From NCBI RefSeq assembly GCF_004363215.1, contig NZ_SNYS01000007.1, positions 176,713 to 240,712 on the forward strand: a stretch of DNA of 64,000 nt, given 5' to 3'. The DNA is from Methanimicrococcus blatticola. GTDB taxonomy: Archaea; Halobacteriota; Methanosarcinia; Methanosarcinales; Methanosarcinaceae. How positions within the stretch are numbered: the first letter of the stretch is position 1; each line of letters opens with the position of its first letter. A program made the translations under genes and the position numbers. This document shows positions 16,543 to 24,748 of the stretch, one piece after another. A model generated the notes under the pieces. The model searched no databases and had not been told where the DNA came from. It saw only the letters and a program-made list of their open reading frames with translations.

Positions 16543-17412
16543 TTATTTTTTAGTTTCCGCAATCATCTCGGCGCATTTGATGACGTGCTGCATCAAAATC
16601 GCAATCGTCATCGGCCCGACACCGCCCGGAACAGGCGTAATGAGGGAGGCTTTTTTAATCACATTTTCAAAATCAACATCCCCGTAAGTTCCGGTTGAAT
16701 CTGTCGTAATGCCGGCATCAAAAACGGCAACGCCTTCTTTAACCATATCTTCTTTAATCAGATGCTTGACACCGGTGCCGACAACCAAAATATCGGCTTC
16801 TTTGGTGTACATTTTCAAATCTTTTGTGAAAACGTGACAGACGGAAACGGTTGCGTCCCGATTGAGAAGCATGGCTGCCATCGGTTTGCCGACAATATTG
16901 CTGTGGCCGACAACGACGGCGTTTTTGCCTTTGATTTCAACATTGTATTCTTCCATCAGGCGAATAATGCCCTTCGGGGTACACGGAACAAGGCCTTCTT
17001 CGTTAATCATCAGGTTGCCCATGTTGAACGGATGGAATCCGTCGGGATCTTTCATCGGCGAAATGGCGTTCATAATCGTTTGCGCATTGATGTGCGGCGG
17101 AAGCGGCAGCTGAACCAGAATGGATGAAACGGAATCATCTTCGTTTAAGCCGCGGATGAGTTCTAAGAGTTCGGCTTCAGTGATGTCTACAGGCGGCAGG
17201 CTGTCTTCTGCCAAAATGCCGACGCGTTCGCAGGCTTTGTGTTTCATGCGGACATACATTTGAGATGCCGGATTGTCACCAACCAAAACGGTGACAAGCT
17301 TGGGGGAAATTCCTTTTTCTTTCAGTTTTAAAACGGCAGCTGTTGCTTCAGCTTCCACTTTGGCTGCAACGGCTTTGCCGTCGATAATTTTAGAAGTGTC
17401 GATTTCAGACAA
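16543..17412 (-). CDS. folD: Bifunctional methylene-H4F dehydrogenase / methenyl-H4F cyclohydrolase FolD
   Basis: 289 residues, standard length. Seen are YVRMKHKACERVGI (catalytic Lys), ILVQLPLPPHI, DGFHPFNMGNL, the nucleotide-binding VVVGHSNIVGKPMAAMLL, and TPVPGGVGPMTIAIL near the end. The start is a TTG (MSEIDTSKIIDG) with AGGTGA five to six bases before it; no in-frame ATG exists until residue 52, inside the conserved core. It oxidises methylene-H4F to formyl-H4F for biosynthesis, with methylene-H4F supplied by GlyA just upstream. The gap to glyA is 70 bases. Confidence 0.95.
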   Translation of the reverse strand: MSEIDTSKIIDGKAVAAKVEAEATAAVLKLKEKGISPKLVTVLVGDNPASQMYVRMKHKACERVGILAEDSLPPVDITEAELLELIRGLNEDDSVSSILVQLPLPPHINAQTIMNAISPMKDPDGFHPFNMGNLMINEEGLVPCTPKGIIRLMEEYNVEIKGKNAVVVGHSNIVGKPMAAMLLNRDATVSVCHVFTKDLKMYTKEADILVVGTGVKHLIKEDMVKEGVAVFDAGITTDSTGTYGDVDFENVIKKASLITPVPGGVGPMTIAILMQHVIKCAEMIAETKK

Positions 17413-17482
17413 AAAATCACCTTAAAATAAAACCGGAATGTCCGGCGTTTAGAAAATAAAATTAAAAAAAGAAATCAAAAGA

Positions 17483-18718
17483 TTATTTGTAAACGGGGAA
17501 ACGTTCACAAAGTTCTTTGACTTCCAATCTGATCTTTTCGAGTTCGGCGTCATTTCCTGCGTTTTTAATGGTGCGGGAAATTGCGCTGCCGATGAATTCC
17601 ATTTCTGTTTCCTTCATGCCGCGGGTGGTGGCTGCCGGCGTTCCGACGCGAATACCGCTTGCAATGAATGCTTTTTGTTTGTCGAACGGAATGGTGTTCA
17701 TATTCAAAACGATGCCGGCTTTTGCACAAGCGGCTTCGGCATCCTTTCCGGTAATGTCAAAAGAAGTTAAGTCAATAAGCATTAAGTGGTTGTCCGTGCC
17801 GCCGGAAACGATTCTGAAACCGTTTTCAGAAAGCGTGTCGGAAACGACTTTCGCGTTCTTGATGGTTTGGAACTGATCTTTTTTGAAGTCTTCGGAAAGC
17901 GCTTCTTTAAAGGCGACTGCTTTGGCTGCAATCGTGTTCATGAGCGGGCCGCCCTGAATTCCCGGGAAAACGGATTTGTTAATGGCTTTTGCAAATTCTT
18001 CTTTGCACATAACCATGCCGCCGCGGGGACCGCGAAGTGTCTTGTGAGTTGTCGTTGTCACGAAATCGGCGTACGGAACCGGGCTCGGGTGCGCGTCGGC
18101 AACGATAAGGCCTGCAATATGCGCGACATCAGCCAACAAATAAGCGTCAACAGAGTCTGCGATTTCTTTGAATCTCTTGAAATCGATTGTTCTGGAATAA
18201 GCGGAAGCACCGCAGACAATCATTTGGGGTTTGTGTTCTTTGGCGAGTTTTTCGAGTTCGTCGTAGTCGATCATTTCGGTTTCACGGTTGACGCCGTACG
18301 GAACGATGTTGTACAACTGACCTGAAAAACTGACCGGACTGCCGTGAGACAGGTGACCGCCTTCAGACAAATTCATGGAAAGAATGGTGTCTCCCGGTTT
18401 CAAAACGGAGAAGTAAACCGCCATGTTGGCGCCGGAACCGGAGTGGGGCTGAACATTGACATGGTCAGCGCCGAAAAGCTTTTTGGCGCGCTCAATTGCA
18501 AGAGTTTCCGCTTCATCGACAAACTCGCAGCCGCCGTAGTATCTGTTTCCGGGGTAGCCTTCGGCATATTTGTTGGTCAAAACGCTGCCCATGGCTTCCA
18601 TCACCGCTTTGCTGGCATAATTTTCGGAAGCGATTAAATCCAAACGTGTTTCCTGGCGGTTGAGTTCTCTTTCGAAAACGGCTGCCATATCGGGGTCTTC
18701 TTTCTGAATGTAAGACAT
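17483..18718 (-). CDS. glyA: Serine hydroxymethyltransferase GlyA
   Basis: PLP enzyme converting serine and tetrahydropterin to glycine and methylene-tetrahydropterin, 411 residues. The PLP lysine lies in [14 protein letters not shown] (about residue 226). Also seen are [23 protein letters not shown] and [15 protein letters not shown] sits six bases before the chosen ATG (MSYIQKED); an ATG two codons earlier overlaps it. Being the first gene of glyA-folD-folP, it is probably tetrahydrofolate-specific, as shown for the Methanosarcina barkeri enzyme. Confidence 0.95.
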   Translation of the reverse strand: MSYIQKEDPDMAAVFERELNRQETRLDLIASENYASKAVMEAMGSVLTNKYAEGYPGNRYYGGCEFVDEAETLAIERAKKLFGADHVNVQPHSGSGANMAVYFSVLKPGDTILSMNLSEGGHLSHGSPVSFSGQLYNIVPYGVNRETEMIDYDELEKLAKEHKPQMIVCGASAYSRTIDFKRFKEIADSVDAYLLADVAHIAGLIVADAHPSPVPYADFVTTTTHKTLRGPRGGMVMCKEEFAKAINKSVFPGIQGGPLMNTIAAKAVAFKEALSEDFKKDQFQTIKNAKVVSDTLSENGFRIVSGGTDNHLMLIDLTSFDITGKDAEAACAKAGIVLNMNTIPFDKQKAFIASGIRVGTPAATTRGMKETEMEFIGSAISRTIKNAGNDAELEKIRLEVKELCERFPVYK

Positions 18719-18889
18719 AAACATCCTCTAACTTTTAATTTTCAGTACTGAAATTCCTGCCGCCGTCAATTTCGGCAAGCAAGGAAAAAATGGAAAGTAA
18801 TTGGTAAAAATTGATTAAAATATAAATAAATGACCGCAAAAACCGAAATCAAATTTTGACAAATATAAAAACCGATCAGATTTTATTAT

Positions 18890-19055
18890 TTTTTTGAAAT
18901 CGGAACGGCTCGCGCGCGGCGGCAGCCAAGCAGATGCAAATACTGCTTGAACACTGTATTTACAATGGCGAAGCCGCAAAAAAACGCACAGCGATTTTTC
19001 ACAAACATCACTCCCTCACGGCCCTGAAAAATTCCGAGCAAAGCGAGGATTTTTT
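18890..19055 (-). repeat. Hairpin repeat, family C (single unit) with motif D
   Basis: Fills the gap between nfo and glyA. Read on the minus strand: a terminator-like hairpin (about 19027-19054) with stem AAAAATTCC and loop GAGCAAAGCGA on the plus strand; then GTGATGTTTG, a hairpin around GCTGTGC, and GCGGCTTCGCC (18966-18976); finally CGCCGCGCGCGAGCC at about 18908-18922. The arrangement repeats that at 57.9-58.2 kb. The first hairpin may terminate nfo. Confidence 0.75.
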
Positions 19056-19062
19056 AATTTAA

Positions 19063-19917
19063 TCAAATCGCTTCATACGTTTTCTTCATCAAAAGCGCAT
19101 CGTCTTCGATGTTCGGGCTTTCACAAATAATTGTGCCGCACGCTTTGAATTCTTTGAAAACTTTCATGAGATCTTTGTAATTCATATCGGATTCTTCTAA
19201 AATCAAATGGTTGCGCTCGCCTTTCGCAGAATATTCAATGCCTGAAATGTGACAATGCATTGTTTTGAGTCCTTCTTTTCCGAGCGTTTTTTCGATTTTT
19301 TCAAAGATTTCTTTGAATTCTTCGTAAGTATTGTGCTTGCCGTCACGGGCGTGAACATGTGAAAAGTCAATGCAGGGCAAAACGCCGTCGATTTCCGCGG
19401 AAATGGAAAGCAATTCGTCGATGTCCCCGAATTGCGTTGCTTTTCCTGTTGTTTCCGGGCGGAGCGTGACGGGAATATTTTCATCCTCCAATCGCTTGGC
19501 CAACGATTTCAGCAAATTAAGAACACGATCGTAAACGATTTTATGATCGTCTTTGAGATAAAAAGCAGGATGGAAAACGATGTTTGTCGCCGAACAGATA
19601 TTGCCGATGCGGGCGGAGTCATAAATACGCTGAACACTGGCATCCAGTTTTTCTTGCTCGGCAGCGTTGAGATTAATGTAATAAGGACCGTGAACGCTGA
19701 GCGCAACGTCGCTCCTAGCGGCGGCGGCATTTACTTCTTCAGCCGTTTTCTCGCCCATGCGAACGCCTTGAACGAATTCGAGTTCCATGCAGTCGAGCCC
19801 GAGTTCGCGGACGCGGCCGATGCCGTCAATGGTGCTGCGCCCTTTGGAACTGACGGGAACGCCGGCGGTTCCGAACAGTAATTTGTCGTGCATTTTCAAT
19901 TTTTTTGTGTTGACCAT
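19063..19917 (-). CDS. nfo: Endonuclease IV-like AP endonuclease
   Basis: 284-residue TIM-barrel protein of the AP endonuclease 2 family, which nicks DNA 5' of abasic sites. LLFGTAGVP, ALSVHGPYYINLN, IVFHPAFY, LRPETTGK, CIDFSHVHARDG and MHCHISGIEY carry the His, Glu and Asp zinc ligands in the usual order. The start MVNTKK follows directly after the TAA of the upstream gene (TAAATG), with GGGAT nearby; a second ATG eight codons in lacks a ribosome site. The archaeal branch is less studied than bacterial Nfo, so the exact substrate is inferred. Confidence 0.85.
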   Translation of the reverse strand: MVNTKKLKMHDKLLFGTAGVPVSSKGRSTIDGIGRVRELGLDCMELEFVQGVRMGEKTAEEVNAAAARSDVALSVHGPYYINLNAAEQEKLDASVQRIYDSARIGNICSATNIVFHPAFYLKDDHKIVYDRVLNLLKSLAKRLEDENIPVTLRPETTGKATQFGDIDELLSISAEIDGVLPCIDFSHVHARDGKHNTYEEFKEIFEKIEKTLGKEGLKTMHCHISGIEYSAKGERNHLILEESDMNYKDLMKVFKEFKACGTIICESPNIEDDALLMKKTYEAI

Positions 19918-20253
19918 TTATCCCACAATCCCGAGGTGGTGCGTGATTTCTTGGCGTTTGTCAAAAGATATTTTTTCTTCAACCAAATCCAAGAAGCTTT
20001 CCATGTCTTCTTCATCCAAACTTGTAATTTCTTCCTGATTAGACAAAACCAAATCCGCCAAATATTCGATTTCTTCGGCATCCAACCGCGAAAGCCGTTC
20101 TCTGAAATCTTCGCCGCTTTCGGCAAAACGGTGTGAAATCGGCCTCAATATGAATGGGAAAGAATGCCCTGCGCCGGAATCCGTGCTGCCGCCGGCTTCA
20201 GGTGCCAGTTTGTTGAAAATACGATTATCGGTTTCTGAAAAAACGCGACCCAT
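19918..20253 (-). CDS. Small acidic protein of unknown function upstream of nfo
   Basis: 111 residues, no family recognised. The N-terminus MGRVFSETDNRIFNKL is followed by a low-complexity Gly/Ser stretch and a strongly acidic helical C-terminal half rich in Glu, Asp and Leu (LSRLDAEEIEYLADLVLS), suggesting a protein-binding helical bundle. AGGAGG stands six bases before the ATG, the best ribosome site of this neighbourhood. It is translationally coupled to nfo (TAA abuts ATG), so a part in DNA repair is possible but only inferred. Confidence 0.6.
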   Translation of the reverse strand: MGRVFSETDNRIFNKLAPEAGGSTDSGAGHSFPFILRPISHRFAESGEDFRERLSRLDAEEIEYLADLVLSNQEEITSLDEEDMESFLDLVEEKISFDKRQEITHHLGIVG

Positions 20254-20362
20254 AGAAGATCCTCCTGTTTTTAGATAAATGAGTTGAAATTGTCAATAAA
20301 CCTGTCAATAAACCCAAATAAAAATTCTAAATAAAAATGAGACACGCTGCTATATTAATTTT

Positions 20363-20851
20363 TCATTTCTTTTTTTGGAGATGACCGTTTTTATCGATTT
20401 CACCGTTATAAATCCGCGTTGTTGAAATCGGAATTGTGTCTTCCGCCAAAACAAAATCAACCACCCGGACAGTGAGTTCGGAAAGTCCGTTCTGACGGCG
20501 AATTTCATTGATTTTTTCAGCACCGCCCCGAGTTTCGGGAGAGACGACAATATAATCGTAATCGCCGGAAACAGAAGGACCGAACGAGTCCTCTAAGCGT
20601 GTAATCAGATAAGAATCAGCCGGCAGATTCATTTCACTCAAAAGCCCGGAAATAAAATCGTTCAGCATTTTTTCGCGGGAAATATAATCGGAAACAGCAT
20701 GATTTTTGCCCGACGCCATTTCATCGGAAGTCAGCCCGATGTGAACGACACCGTCGCCGGCTTCTTTTAAAATTCCAAATGCTTCTTTGATTAATTCGGA
20801 ATGACCGGCATGAAGAGATTCGAATGTTCCGCCTAAAACGATTCTGACCAT
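20363..20851 (-). CDS. coaD: Phosphopantetheine adenylyltransferase, archaeal type
   Basis: 162-residue nucleotidyltransferase of the archaeal/eukaryotic PPAT family, making dephospho-CoA from phosphopantetheine. The N-terminus MVRIVLGGTFESLHAGHSEL has the HxGH-type signature (HAGH), and ISTTRIYNGEID near the end carries the second nucleotidyl-transfer motif. The ATG used has no Shine-Dalgarno but lies about 33 bases after a TTAATAAT TATA-like stretch, so the mRNA is probably leaderless; the longer reading upstream has no family similarity. Confidence 0.88.
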   Translation of the reverse strand: MVRIVLGGTFESLHAGHSELIKEAFGILKEAGDGVVHIGLTSDEMASGKNHAVSDYISREKMLNDFISGLLSEMNLPADSYLITRLEDSFGPSVSGDYDYIVVSPETRGGAEKINEIRRQNGLSELTVRVVDFVLAEDTIPISTTRIYNGEIDKNGHLQKKK

Positions 20852-20973
20852 AGACGAAAAAACAGCATGAGAGATTATTAAGTTTGTGCCAATTAGATTT
20901 AAAAGATTTATATCAGTTATAGAAAAATTTAAAAAAATAGAAATAGGGCACAGTTCATGCAATCAGACAGTTC

Positions 20974-21020
20974 AAAAGATGAAAGCAAACGATGAAAGCA
21001 AAAGATGAAAGCAAAAGATA
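20974..21020. repeat. Short tandem repeat upstream of radA
   Basis: Four imperfect units of GATGAAAGCAAAA (13 bases). The surrounding gap of about 410 bases otherwise holds only the promoters: TATA-like TATTTATAA near 21138 and ACTTATAAAA near 21190 both precede radA. Confidence 0.6.
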
Positions 21021-21261
21021 AAAGAACCGGAATAATTTTGAAGAGAATTAAAAATTAAAAATTAAAACGGAATGAATGATATCGGCTGCATTTGAATTCA
21101 TCCAAAAACCGAATACTTTCACTTTGCTTACTGCGGCTATTTATAACGAACAGGTGTTTTAGGGATTACAATGCACCTGCAAAGAATTATACTTATAAAA
21201 ATAGAACATCTTAAACTTAAATCTTAAACTTGAAAACTGTGCATCTGTAGGAGAATTATAC

Positions 21262-22239
21262 ATGACTGAAATACTTTTAGAAGACCTCCCCGGCGTCGGA
21301 CCGGCAACGGCTGAAAAATTAAGAGAAGCAGGCTTTAACACCATTGAAGCCGTCGCTGTCGCATCCCCGGCCGAACTCGGCGCAACCGCTGAGATCGGAG
21401 AAGCAACCGCCGCCAAGATCATCAACGCTGCCAGACAGGCTGCCGACATCGGCGGTTTTGAAACGGGAGACATGGTCTTTGAAAGACGCCAGCACATCGG
21501 AAAAATCAAAACAAGCTGTACAGAATTTGATGAAATGATGGGCGGCGGCATTGAAAGTCAGTCTATTACGGAAATTTACGGCGAATTCGGCTCCGGAAAA
21601 ACACAGGTTGCGCACCAACTGGCTGTGAATGTTCAATTGGACCAAGAACAAGGCGGCCTCGGCGGCTCCGTTATTATTATTGACACGGAAAACACATTCC
21701 GCCCCGACAGAATTCAGCAAATGGTTGAAGGCAAAGCCAACGAACTTGGAATTGAATTGGATTATGAAGAATTCTTGAAAAATATTCACGTCGCACGCGC
21801 TTTTAACTCAAACCATCAAATTTTACTCGTCGACTCGGCAATGGACCTCGCCAACGAATTAAAAGACTCCGACAAACCGGTTCGTCTCTTAATCGTCGAC
21901 TCTTTAACCGCTCATTTCAGAGCAGAATACATCGGCCGCGGAACGCTTGCCGACCGCCAGCAAAAATTAAACAAACACCTTCACGGACTCCAGCGTTTTG
22001 CCAACCTCAACAATGCCGCCGTTTTGGTGACAAACCAAGTGATGTCAAAGCCCGACGCGTTCTTCGGCGACCCGACAAAGCCCATCGGCGGACACATTCT
22101 CGGCCACACGGCAACATTCAGATTGTACATCCGCAAATCCAAAGGCGACAAGAGAATCGTCAAACTCATTGACTCTCCGAATTTGCCGGAAGGCGAAGCG
22201 GTGTTGGCAGTTACCAGAGACGGAATCGTTGACGCTTAA
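21262..22239 (+). CDS. radA: DNA repair and recombination protein RadA
   Basis: Archaeal RecA/Rad51-family recombinase, 325 residues. The N-terminal helix-hairpin-helix domain starts [18 protein letters not shown] (residues 7-24). Walker A GEFGSGKT is near 107-114, Walker [13 protein letters not shown] near 212, and loop L2 near [14 protein letters not shown]. It forms filaments on single-stranded DNA for homologous recombination. AGGAG lies eight bases before the ATG. A strong hairpin follows the gene. Confidence 0.97.
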   Translation: MTEILLEDLPGVGPATAEKLREAGFNTIEAVAVASPAELGATAEIGEATAAKIINAARQAADIGGFETGDMVFERRQHIGKIKTSCTEFDEMMGGGIESQSITEIYGEFGSGKTQVAHQLAVNVQLDQEQGGLGGSVIIIDTENTFRPDRIQQMVEGKANELGIELDYEEFLKNIHVARAFNSNHQILLVDSAMDLANELKDSDKPVRLLIVDSLTAHFRAEYIGRGTLADRQQKLNKHLHGLQRFANLNNAAVLVTNQVMSKPDAFFGDPTKPIGGHILGHTATFRLYIRKSKGDKRIVKLIDSPNLPEGEAVLAVTRDGIVDA

Positions 22240-22268
22240 TTGATGTCAATTTTAATTATTTTTAAAAG

Positions 22269-22289
22269 TGGAAGCGATCTTCGCTTCCA
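22269..22289 (+). terminator. Hairpin after radA
   Basis: TGGAAGCGA pairs perfectly with TCGCTTCCA around a TCT loop. Only a loose T-rich region follows, so it may protect the 3' end as much as terminate. Confidence 0.6.
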
Positions 22290-22437
22290 TCTTAATCACC
22301 CTCTTTTCTGATTTTTTGTTCATATATTGATTTATTGATTTTAATCTGAACTTACTCTTGATTTTGTTGATTTTTACTTGATATTTTTATTTGATTATTT
22401 TACTTGATTTATCCAGGATATTTCAAACCCGGCATAC

Positions 22438-22450
22438 TCTTTTATATAAT
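22438..22450 (+). promoter_or_regulatory. TATA box of priL
   Basis: CTTTTATATAATT is centred about 27 bases before the priL ATG, which has no Shine-Dalgarno. This is the geometry of a leaderless archaeal mRNA. Confidence 0.6.
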
Positions 22451-22470
22451 TCAAACACCAAGTTAGACCA

Positions 22471-23565
22471 ATGTCTCCGGAAGAACTTGCATTATTTCCT
22501 TTTTTAACGGAAACGTCAGAATATGTCGAAGAATTGGATTTTTCTCTTGACTCGCTGATGACTTCCATCGCTTTTGAGTCGGTCAGAAGGCGCGGCTTTG
22601 AGCGTGTCATGCAAGCTTTTGACGGAGAAGTATCCAAACCGTCTTTCGGAAACGACAAAGAAGTTTTGTCGGAGCTTTTATCTTACCCGTACGCGCGCAT
22701 TTTGGTTTCCTGCGTCAACGAGCCTGCGTTTACCCGCCGTTACGCGCTTGCCGAAGCAACCGCCGTACATTCCATCATGAAAAAAAGGATTGAAAAAGAT
22801 CCGGAATTTGTTTTAGATATCGGAAAAGATTTCGGTGTTTCCGCCGTTCAATCCGAAGAACATATCCGCATTTACTTTTCGGATTATATTCGCTATTCAC
22901 TGTCGATGAAAGATTTGTCGTGGAAATTAATTAACCGCCATTTGGAACACGGTTACGTGACGATTCAGCGCGAAGAGTTTGCGCGCCTGCTTCAGGAAGC
23001 GGTTCGAAAAAGAATTGAAGGATCCCTTCCGATTCCCGAAATTCCGGATGAGATTCGAAATGCTTGTGACGCTCAAGTGACAGAATTGAAAGCGAAATAC
23101 GAAGAGCAGCGTCAAAATCTCGGCGACGCGGATTTGGGCGAAGTGGACTTTTCCATGTTCCCGCCGTGCATCAACAAAGCGCTTTCCAATGTCAGAGAAG
23201 GTGTCAACCTGGCACACTCCATGCGTTTTGCAATGGTTTCATTTTTGCTCAACGTCGGCATGCAAACCGATGATGTTGTGAATGCATTCAACGTATCTCC
23301 CGACTTCAGTGAAGAAAAAACGCGCTACCAAGTGGAACACATCGCAAACAATCAATACAAAACACCATCCTGCGCGACAATGCAGACTTACGGCAACTGT
23401 GTCGGCAAGGATAATATGTGCGCGAAAATCCGTCATCCGCTGAGCTATTACAGTGCGTTGAAGTTTTTGGCGGCGAAGCGGCAGGCGGAAGAAGAAAAAT
23501 ACGGCAAGGATGAAGAAAAAACTGCAAACGAAAATAACAATTTAGAAAATAATGAACCAGGTTGA
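22471..23565 (+). CDS. priL: DNA primase large subunit PriL
   Basis: Iron-sulfur regulatory subunit of archaeal primase, 364 residues. Four conserved cysteines are visible in the C-terminal half: FPPCINKAL (about residue 233), PSCATMQTYGNCVGK (two) and NMCAKIRHP, matching the 4Fe-4S site of PriL. The final 30 residues are a Glu/Asn/Lys tail. The catalytic partner priS is 18 kb upstream on the other strand. The start is the first ATG after a well-placed TATA box; the transcript appears leaderless. Confidence 0.93.
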   Translation: MSPEELALFPFLTETSEYVEELDFSLDSLMTSIAFESVRRRGFERVMQAFDGEVSKPSFGNDKEVLSELLSYPYARILVSCVNEPAFTRRYALAEATAVHSIMKKRIEKDPEFVLDIGKDFGVSAVQSEEHIRIYFSDYIRYSLSMKDLSWKLINRHLEHGYVTIQREEFARLLQEAVRKRIEGSLPIPEIPDEIRNACDAQVTELKAKYEEQRQNLGDADLGEVDFSMFPPCINKALSNVREGVNLAHSMRFAMVSFLLNVGMQTDDVVNAFNVSPDFSEEKTRYQVEHIANNQYKTPSCATMQTYGNCVGKDNMCAKIRHPLSYYSALKFLAAKRQAEEEKYGKDEEKTANENNNLENNEPG

Positions 23566-23569
23566 TGCT

Positions 23570-23722
23570 ATGAAAAAACTCAATAAATTTGAAAAAATTC
23601 AAAAACAAATGAGAAATAGAGCATATTTAAGAAAATTAGACCGATCAATTCAGCAATTCAAAGAAGGAAAAATTGTTGTAAAAACGTTGGAAGAACTGAA
23701 AGAATTTGAAGAAATAAGTTGA
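23570..23722 (+). CDS. Small antitoxin-like protein (orphan)
   Basis: 50-codon ORF starting five bases after the priL stop. The C-terminal part YLRKLDRSIQQFKEGKIVVK followed by TLEELKEFE resembles the end of Phd/RelB-type antitoxins, in which a helix leads into a VVKTLEEL segment that binds the toxin. The DNA-binding N-terminal half is missing, and no RelE- or Doc-like toxin follows; the next gene is CoiA-like. It could be an antitoxin remnant or a solitary decoy. Codon use is AT-rich like the next gene and unlike priL. Confidence 0.5.
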   Translation: MKKLNKFEKIQKQMRNRAYLRKLDRSIQQFKEGKIVVKTLEELKEFEEIS

Positions 23723-23743
23723 AAATGTATTTTGGAGAGTTGA

Positions 23744-24682
23744 ATGTTCGATATTTTATATACTGTTGCAATTGATGAAAAAGGAAAAATCATAACAGTA
23801 ACGGATGCAGAAAAAGGACAAAAATACTCATGTCCTGTTTGTAAAACGGAATTAATACTTCGCAAAAGCGGAAAAACCGGAAAGGGCTCAAAAAGGCCAC
23901 ATTTTTCACATAAAATAATAACTCAAAACTGTACGGCAGAAACCGCCTTACATTATTCATTTAAAAATTTACTTGCGAAAGAATTGGAACTTTATGTTAC
24001 AACAAATTATGAATTTAATATTACATGGAATTGCAAGTTATGCAATTCAAACCATTCGGCAAATTTATTAGAAGATGTAAAATTCGTCCGGACGGAACAT
24101 GATTTAATTTTGTATCGACCCGATATTGCATTACTCGATAAAAATGAAAAGGTACTAGTCGCAATTGAAATTGTAGTTTCCAATCCTACTGCTGAGAATA
24201 AATTATTATTCTACAAGGAAGAGAACATAAAATATATTCAAATAAATTTACAGTCGGACACAGATATTGAGAACATAGAAGAAAAAGCATCATTTCCTGA
24301 TGATGTAGATTTTTGCTTGCAAAGTAAATGTGACATATGTAAATCTGACCAATTTAGAAAAATACTTCACGTCATCGAAAATAAATGTTTAGAATGCGGA
24401 TTACCAGTAAAAGCAGCAATCATCTCAATTGAAAATAAACAGGGATCAGAATACATATATCCGAAAGATTTTGAAGCAGAAGAAATAAATTGTGCAATTT
24501 CTTAGGGTGTCCATTTTAAAAAGAGATGTGAAACACTAACAGATTTCTATTTTACAAATTTTTGTGTAGGATGTAAAACGATTATTAAGAATCGCCAGTT
24601 ATATCGCTGGTATAAAATTTCCACTTTAGATGGAAGACTGCATCATGAAAAATTTGAAATTGATCAATATTGTAAAAAATGA
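23744..24682 (+). CDS. CoiA-like nuclease-family protein with an in-frame TAG codon (amber-interrupted)
   Basis: Resembles CoiA-like proteins (COG4469). A zinc-ribbon N-terminus (YSCPVCKTELILRKSG, RPHFSHK, CTAETALHYSFKNLL) precedes a restriction-endonuclease-like core with RPDIALLD and AIEIVVSNP as D-ExV-type catalytic residues. The frame meets TAG at 24503-24505 after 253 codons. It then continues without a shift for 58 codons (GVHFKKRCETLTDFYFTNFC, VGCKTIIKNRQLYRWYK) to TGA. This distal part looks like the usual C-terminal zinc-binding segment of the family, so the TAG lies inside the coding region. It is either read as pyrrolysine or is a nonsense mutation. GGAG precedes the ATG. Confidence 0.7.
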
Positions 24683-24748
24683 TCTGAAAGAAAAATCATA
24701 CAGAAGAAAAGACTAAAAAGATTAGAAAACGGAATAAAGCCGTTCATC

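Noticed and set aside
23744..24505. CoiA-like protein ending naturally at the TAG
   Set aside because: The frame continues with family-like Cys-rich sequence for 58 codons, and no other gene in the window uses TAG as a stop.
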